NCBI GenBank assembly: GCA_964432565.1 | Contig: CAYSOA010000031.1 | Span: 1-25,924 of the forward strand | Length of the DNA stretch: 25,924 nt | Direction of reading: 5' to 3' | Source of the DNA: CAIOHW01 sp964432565 | GTDB lineage: Bacteria; Bdellovibrionota; UBA1018 | Shown: positions 22,179 through 25,924 of the stretch, in pieces | Layout: every line of letters begins with the position of its first letter | Numbering within the stretch: position 1 is the first letter of the stretch | Notes under the pieces: model-generated | The model's database searches: none | The model's input: only the letters and a program-made list of their open reading frames with translations | What the model was told of the DNA's origin: nothing | Made by a program: the position numbers and the translations under genes

Positions 22179-22417
22179 CCGTTTATACGATGAATTATTG
22201 TCCCTACTGCGAGCGGGCCAAGTCGCTGCTGTCCCGCAAGGGCATCGCCTTCGAAGAGATTCGCCTCGATGAGGACGATGATGCCGCCTGGGAGGCTCTC
22301 GAAAAACGTTCGGGAATGAAGACCATGCCCCAGATCTTCGCTGATGAGGAACTGATCGGCGGCTACAGCGATCTGGCGGCTCGAGATGCCCAGGATGGCC
22401 TGCAGAGCCTTCGCTGA
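22163..22417 (+). CDS. grxC: Dithiol glutaredoxin (GrxC type)
   Basis: An 84-residue classical glutaredoxin reducing disulfides and glutathionylated proteins with glutathione. The active site CPYC is at Cys 13-Cys 16 (TMNYCPYCERAKSLL). TMPQIFADEELIGGYSD carries the cis-Pro and GG glutathione-binding motif. Length fits E. coli GrxC (83). The ATG lies inside the last codons of cyaY with GGGAG about 8-9 bases upstream, so translation is coupled. No terminator is obvious before the tRNA gene. Confidence 0.94.
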   Translation: MAKKVTVYTMNYCPYCERAKSLLSRKGIAFEEIRLDEDDDAAWEALEKRSGMKTMPQIFADEELIGGYSDLAARDAQDGLQSLR

Positions 22418-22456
22418 GGGGATCCGAAGATTTTTTGAGAGAATCCACTTTCGTGG

Positions 22457-22483
22457 TTGAAAACCGCTGCAGGCAGGTTTAAT
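22457..22483 (+). promoter_or_regulatory. candidate tRNA-Glu promoter
   Basis: TTGAAA (22457-22462) and TTTAAT (22478-22483, 5 of 6) are separated by 15 bases, a little short. The expected start is about 15 bases before the mature tRNA 5' end. Confidence 0.5.
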
Positions 22484-22505
22484 TGCATGACTCGCTTCTC
22501 GATGG

Positions 22506-22581
22506 GTCCCCATCGTCTAGAGGCCTAGGACACCGCCCTTTCACGGCGGTAACCGGGGTTCGAATCCCCGTGGGGACGCCA
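22506..22581 (+). tRNA. tRNA-Glu (anticodon TTC)
   Basis: A 76-base cloverleaf with encoded CCA. Acceptor GTCCCCA pairs with TGGGGAC, discriminator G, then CCA. The anticodon arm is CCGCC-CTTTCAC-GGCGG, anticodon TTC at 22540-22542. The T arm contains GGTTCGAATCC. The sequence is very like E. coli tRNA-Glu from memory. It is a stand-alone unit with its own promoter-like boxes and terminator. Confidence 0.98.
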
Positions 22582-22589
22582 ATAAAAAA

Positions 22590-22618
22590 GCCTCCGAGCC
22601 TTGCTCGGGGGCTTTTTT
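22590..22618 (+). terminator. terminator of tRNA-Glu
   Basis: GCCTCCGAGC (22590-22599) pairs with GCTCGGGGGC (22603-22612), one G-T wobble, 3-base loop, then six T's. Six A's precede the stem, so it can also serve the convergent SOUL-protein gene on the other strand. Confidence 0.92.
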
Positions 22619-22641
22619 ATTATCAGGATCTGATGCCCGGT

Positions 22642-23277
22642 TCAGGGGCGAGGAATGTCGATCAGGATTTCATTCGTTCGCAAAAACCACGGGGTCAGCG
22701 GCATGTTGTAGCGCGCGATGGTCGGTAGCGATTGTGCGGGGATCTGGTTTTCGGCCAGACAAGCCTTGAGCGCCTCGATTCTTCGCGAGAAGTTCGAGTC
22801 GCTCCAGAAGCCTGAAAAGACCAGCGCCGCCACTCGTTTTGCTGCAACGGCTCGGATCGTGATTCGGTCATCATTCGGAACAGGCAGGGTCTCCACCGTG
22901 TACTTCGAAGGCATAACGAAGCTGATGGTGTATTTTCCTGCTTCTCCGATGGCGCCGACCGGAGCCGTCATGTCCATTTTTACGGACTGTACCGGCGCGG
23001 TCATCTCCATGGATTCGCGAGATCGGTTTCCGCCAAAGATATACTTGGCCAGACGACGAAAGCCTTCGCTGGACGCCTCTTTGAGAGAGGGCGATTCGAC
23101 CACGGTTTCGGCGACCAGGTACGGCGCGTAGTCGCGAATCTCGATCGATTGGCCATCGAACTCCAGCGACCGGACGACCTCATGCTTCGGCTTTTCAATC
23201 GCAGATGCCTGTGTCGTGCCCATCAGAACTCCCGTCATCAACGTGATCGTCAGAAAACCGGTCTGGAGTGACATCAT
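22642..23277 (-). CDS. Exported SOUL-family heme-binding-like protein
   Basis: A 211-residue protein. The signal peptide is at 1-26 (SLQTGFLTITLMTGVLMGTT, ending QASA). The SOUL/HBP domain fills the rest: IEIRDYAPYLVAETVV, EGFRRLAKYIFGGNRS, MEMTAPVQS, ISFVMPSKYTVETLPVPND, VFSGFWSDSNF, and the end RYNMPLTPWFLRTNEILI. Family members bind heme or tetrapyrroles; bacterial exported ones are little studied. The ATG at 23277 has GAGG five bases upstream. A dyad, CCCTGGG/CCCAGGG, lies just before that ribosome site. The gene stands alone, divergent from the exported peptidase and convergent with the tRNA-Glu terminator. Confidence 0.92.
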   Translation of the reverse strand: MMSLQTGFLTITLMTGVLMGTTQASAIEKPKHEVVRSLEFDGQSIEIRDYAPYLVAETVVESPSLKEASSEGFRRLAKYIFGGNRSRESMEMTAPVQSVKMDMTAPVGAIGEAGKYTISFVMPSKYTVETLPVPNDDRITIRAVAAKRVAALVFSGFWSDSNFSRRIEALKACLAENQIPAQSLPTIARYNMPLTPWFLRTNEILIDIPRP

Positions 23278-23287
23278 GGATACCTCG

Positions 23288-23312
23288 CCCCTGGGTTGAT
23301 GATATCCCAGGG
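23288..23312 (-). promoter_or_regulatory. dyad just upstream of the SOUL-protein ribosome site
   Basis: CCCTGGG (23289-23295) and CCCAGGG (23306-23312) flank 10 bases containing GATATC. In the minus-strand mRNA the second arm ends two bases before GAGG. It could be an operator or a leader hairpin that affects ribosome access. Confidence 0.35.
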
Positions 23313-23408
23313 CGCTTCCTCCAAAAACACCAAGTTTCTGTTGCGCAATGTCGATGAATCGCTTCAACTCCTTTGGGAATTGGGTTTGCAACCAGGAGTC
23401 GAAGACCG

Positions 23409-24554
23409 ATGCGCCGAATCGTCGTTTTCGTTCTATTTCTTGCCATTGTCTCATGGCCCCAGCCTCGCGCGATGGCGGAAAGCCCGGCGCCTCTTGGGCC
23501 GGCCTTCAGGAATCTCCAACATCCCGTTGACGATACGCAAGAGCTGCGACGCATCTTGGGTGATGCGGCGGTCGCCTCGAAGTCTGACCTGGCTCGGGCA
23601 CTTCAGTATCAGACGTCGGTCAAATCTCAGGAAGATCGCGGCACCTGTTCGGTTTTCTCGTCCATTGCTTCGATTGAAAGTTACCTGATTCGAAACGGGC
23701 TCGTGTTGGGGACCGATACCGTGGACCTTTCGGAACAGTGGCTTCAATACCTGGTAGCCCGGAAAACCGCAGAGGATGGCTCGGACGCGCCCCAGAATTT
23801 TCGACTGATTTCGAAGTGGGGGCTCGCTCGTGAGGCGAGTCTTCCTTACGATGGCGACGACTGGCTGGTGATGAAGAAGCGCCCGCCATTGGCGGGTGAT
23901 CGTTGTGGTCATCTTCGGAAGGGCAGGAAACTCACCGCCTGCCTGCTGGGCCAGTTTGATCCTGACGCTCTGGATTGGTTGGACGAGGAGCTTCAGGGCT
24001 CGTCGCAGGAGCCCCTGCTACAGGCTCGTCGAGAGTCTGAAGTGTTTCTTCGTAAGCTGCGACAGCATGCCGGCAACTGGCCTCGTGCCACTGCGGTGCG
24101 GACCGTTTCCGAGGTCAAGGCGCTGCTGCGGGCGGGGATTCCCCTGGTGCTCGAAACCGACTTCTATCTGGGGGCGTGGAACCATCGTGAGGCCGAAGAC
24201 CACGGCATTCCTCGCGATGTTGCGAAATGGAAGCAAGGGGTCATTTCTTATCCTCCTCTGGGCTCGGTGGATCGCAGGAAATCGGCCACTCAGGAAGCGG
24301 GGCACTCGGTTCTGGCCGTGGGCTACGACGACTTCATCGAGATCGAAGTGGAGTCGCTTCAGGAAGACGGCAGCATTCAGACGTTTCGATATCGCGGCGT
24401 CTACTTCATCAAGAACTCGTGGGGCACGGACGGTTTCGGGTCGGAGTTTGCGGCACAGGGAGTTCGAGCTCCCGGTTACGGGATGATGACCCAGAAGTAT
24501 GCCCACGAGTTCGGAGGCTTTTATCGGCTTCAGTTGCTGGAGGGGAGCCGTTGA
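23409..24554 (+). CDS. Exported papain-fold (C1 family) cysteine peptidase
   Basis: A 381-residue secreted peptidase. The signal peptide is at 1-24 (RRIVVFVLFLAIVSWPQPRA). The papain-fold core has QEDRGTCSVFSSIASIESYL with Cys 80, EAGHSVLAVGYDD with His 299, and YFIKNSWGTDGFGSEF with Asn 336, a complete catalytic triad. The Trp usually after the active Cys (CW) is Ser. A charged, helical insertion of about 80 residues lies between the Cys and His blocks. No separate long propeptide is visible: only about 50 residues lie between signal and core. Targets are unknown; processing of surface proteins or prey/host protein breakdown are possible. The ATG at 23409 has no strong Shine-Dalgarno. The last 25 bases overlap the 3' end of the opposite gene. 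Confidence 0.88.
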   Translation: MRRIVVFVLFLAIVSWPQPRAMAESPAPLGPAFRNLQHPVDDTQELRRILGDAAVASKSDLARALQYQTSVKSQEDRGTCSVFSSIASIESYLIRNGLVLGTDTVDLSEQWLQYLVARKTAEDGSDAPQNFRLISKWGLAREASLPYDGDDWLVMKKRPPLAGDRCGHLRKGRKLTACLLGQFDPDALDWLDEELQGSSQEPLLQARRESEVFLRKLRQHAGNWPRATAVRTVSEVKALLRAGIPLVLETDFYLGAWNHREAEDHGIPRDVAKWKQGVISYPPLGSVDRRKSATQEAGHSVLAVGYDDFIEIEVESLQEDGSIQTFRYRGVYFIKNSWGTDGFGSEFAAQGVRAPGYGMMTQKYAHEFGGFYRLQLLEGSR

Positions 24555-25924
24555 TTCGGCCGGAGTGAGCCCGAGTTCATCACCGCGGCAAAACCACGCG
24601 CCATGAGGTGTGGCACAGCGCCTGGTCCCCGAACCGGTAGGGCGAGTTTTTTCTGGCGCTCTGCGGGACGAATGGCCTGCAGTACTTCTTCGGCCGCAAG
24701 GAAGCCCGCGTGGCAGGCGCTTTCCATGGAGGAGGGTAGGCCCGTCTTCACCCAGTCGCCAGCGAGAATGTAGGATTTTCCTTCCGGACGCACGGCAGGC
24801 CTCAGGCTCTCCGTTCCCGGGCGCGGGCAGTGAATCGCCATCGGCACGCGGTTCACGCGCCAGTGCAGGAGTGTTGCCTCGCGTGTGCGCGGCAGATGTT
24901 CTTCGAGCTCACGTCGCGTGGCCTTCATCACGTCCTCATCGCTCATCGACGAGACGCGGTTCGAGTAGATGATATTGCTGGTGATCACCGAGCCGCGGCC
25001 CTCATATCCTTTGCGGAAGCGCGAGAGGTCGTAGAAGTCGCAGTTGAGATCATCGGGGTGATACGTGCGCGCCCAGAAGGCGCGATCCGAGACCATGCCT
25101 TCGAACCAGAGATAGATGCTGAGGTACGGGCAGGTTTCGAATTTTTCGAGACCCGGGGGTTGCTGCTCGGGCTTGAGGACTTTTGCGAGATCCTGCGGTG
25201 CGAGAGCGAGCACAACCGTGCGGGCTTCGATCTTCGAGCCGTCGTCGAGAGTGACCACGCCGGAGCCATCGGCGTTCATGTCGACCGAAGCGGCGCGCGT
25301 ACGGAGAAGCACTTTTCCACCGGCTTCTTCGATCTTCGTCACGGATTGATCGGCAAAGAGCTCGCCGAGTCCGACTCTCGCGAGCCCGGGAAGCAGGTTC
25401 TTCGTTCCGGAAAAGTAGCGGACCACGCGCAGGAATGCCGTGGCCGAGGCCTCTTCCGAAGGAAGGTTCAGGAGCGACATCGAGATGAAGTCCCAGAGCA
25501 GTTCCTTCATCGCAGGCGACGAGCCTGCGCGGGCGATGAGTTCAGCGGCAGTCATCGAGTCGTAGTCGTGGATCTCGCGTTCCGAAAGGCCGAGCGAGAG
25601 CGAGACGATGTGGCGAATCGAGACGAGATCGGCTGCACTGATCTTCGGGTGCTTCCAGATGCTCGGCAGCAGGTGCATCGGTGAGGGCAGGGCGGTCTCG
25701 GCGAAGGTGTAGGTTTCGGTGCCCGAAACCTGATGGATGACGCCATCGGTCTGCCAGTGAATGAGGTGGTCGGTGCCGAGGCGCTTCAAGTACGCCAGCA
25801 TGTTCGAGTAGACCGAAAGCAGGATGTGCGGACCAAGGTCGACCGAGTCGCCGGTCTTTTCGTCCTTCCAGCTCTGGGCCCGTCCGCCAAGGCGTTCGCT
25901 CGATTCGAGTACCCAGGGGCTCAG
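24530..25924 (-). CDS. FAD-dependent amine oxidase, HpnE/phytoene-desaturase-like (5' end outside window)
   Basis: 464 residues are visible; the N-terminus with the first FAD-binding GxGxxG lies beyond the right edge. The frame is open to the edge and reads RLGGRAQSW and VDLGPHILLSVYSNM upstream of the first internal ATG at 25801, both family motifs, so that ATG is not the start. Later come the substrate domain and the C-terminal FAD motif ILAGDWVKTGLPSSMESACHAG. The latter resembles hydroxysqualene dehydroxylase HpnE of hopanoid synthesis; carotenoid desaturases and other squalene-related enzymes are alternatives. A basic, low-complexity tail of about 40 residues follows the conserved end. 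Neighbouring hpn or sqh genes, if any, are outside the window. Confidence 0.8.
   Translation of the reverse strand: MSPWVLESSERLGGRAQSWKDEKTGDSVDLGPHILLSVYSNMLAYLKRLGTDHLIHWQTDGVIHQVSGTETYTFAETALPSPMHLLPSIWKHPKISAADLVSIRHIVSLSLGLSEREIHDYDSMTAAELIARAGSSPAMKELLWDFISMSLLNLPSEEASATAFLRVVRYFSGTKNLLPGLARVGLGELFADQSVTKIEEAGGKVLLRTRAASVDMNADGSGVVTLDDGSKIEARTVVLALAPQDLAKVLKPEQQPPGLEKFETCPYLSIYLWFEGMVSDRAFWARTYHPDDLNCDFYDLSRFRKGYEGRGSVITSNIIYSNRVSSMSDEDVMKATRRELEEHLPRTREATLLHWRVNRVPMAIHCPRPGTESLRPAVRPEGKSYILAGDWVKTGLPSSMESACHAGFLAAEEVLQAIRPAERQKKLALPVRGPGAVPHLMARGFAAVMNSGSLRPNQRLPSSN

Noticed and set aside
22418..22505. Riboswitch or attachment site before or at tRNA-Glu
   Set aside because: No direct repeat of the tRNA 3' end, integrase gene or complex leader structure was seen in the window.

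Overview
The window is about 26 kb of GC-rich bacterial chromosome (roughly 60 % GC by eye, not counted), densely coded on both strands, with no mobile element, CRISPR array, prophage or rRNA. No gap between genes exceeds about 145 bases; the longest are 3367-3509, 23278-23408 and 13939-14049. Many products carry signal peptides, including an outer-membrane-barrel-like protein, a DegP-type protease and a lytic transglycosylase, so the cell is Gram-negative. The mix of Lon, RF3, a DinG with a fused exonuclease, BolA/Grx4, frataxin and an HpnE-like amine oxidase, plus many unknown secreted proteins, suggests a proteobacterium or a 'deltaproteobacterial' lineage (Bdellovibrionota- or Myxococcota-like). 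That placement is an inference and is weak.

Layout: lon (-) lies beside a divergent bolA-grx4 pair (+) that ends at a strong terminator shared with a tiny basic-protein gene (-). A long + run follows: lytic transglycosylase, long-chain acyl-CoA synthetase, MutT-like Nudix hydrolase, peptide release factor 3, a small exported unknown and a beta-carbonic anhydrase. A DinG-type exonuclease/helicase (-) converges on it. Then come an orphan unknown, an exported DUF3465-like protein, RNase D and an organophosphate-type MFS transporter (+).

Region 17448-20291 is the least familiar part. Two overlapping genes for cysteine-rich exported proteins (-) are separated by only 27 bases from a small exported protein (+), which is followed by a small outer-membrane-like protein. 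A DegP/HtrA protease (-) lies next, back to back with cyaY and a dithiol glutaredoxin (+), a tRNA-Glu with its own promoter and terminator, an exported SOUL-family protein (-), an exported papain-fold peptidase (+) and an HpnE-like FAD oxidoreductase (-) that runs off the right edge.

Two functional themes recur. One is iron, Fe-S and thiol handling: BolA, monothiol and dithiol glutaredoxins, frataxin, a SOUL protein and a helicase with a partial Fe-S cysteine set. The other is the envelope: transglycosylase, HtrA, exported peptidase, barrel and Cys-rich secreted proteins. I see no clear new defence or mobile system. The best candidates for something undescribed are the Cys-rich secreted pair with its divergent neighbours, and a recurring pattern of promoter-like -10 boxes only 6-8 bases before start codons.
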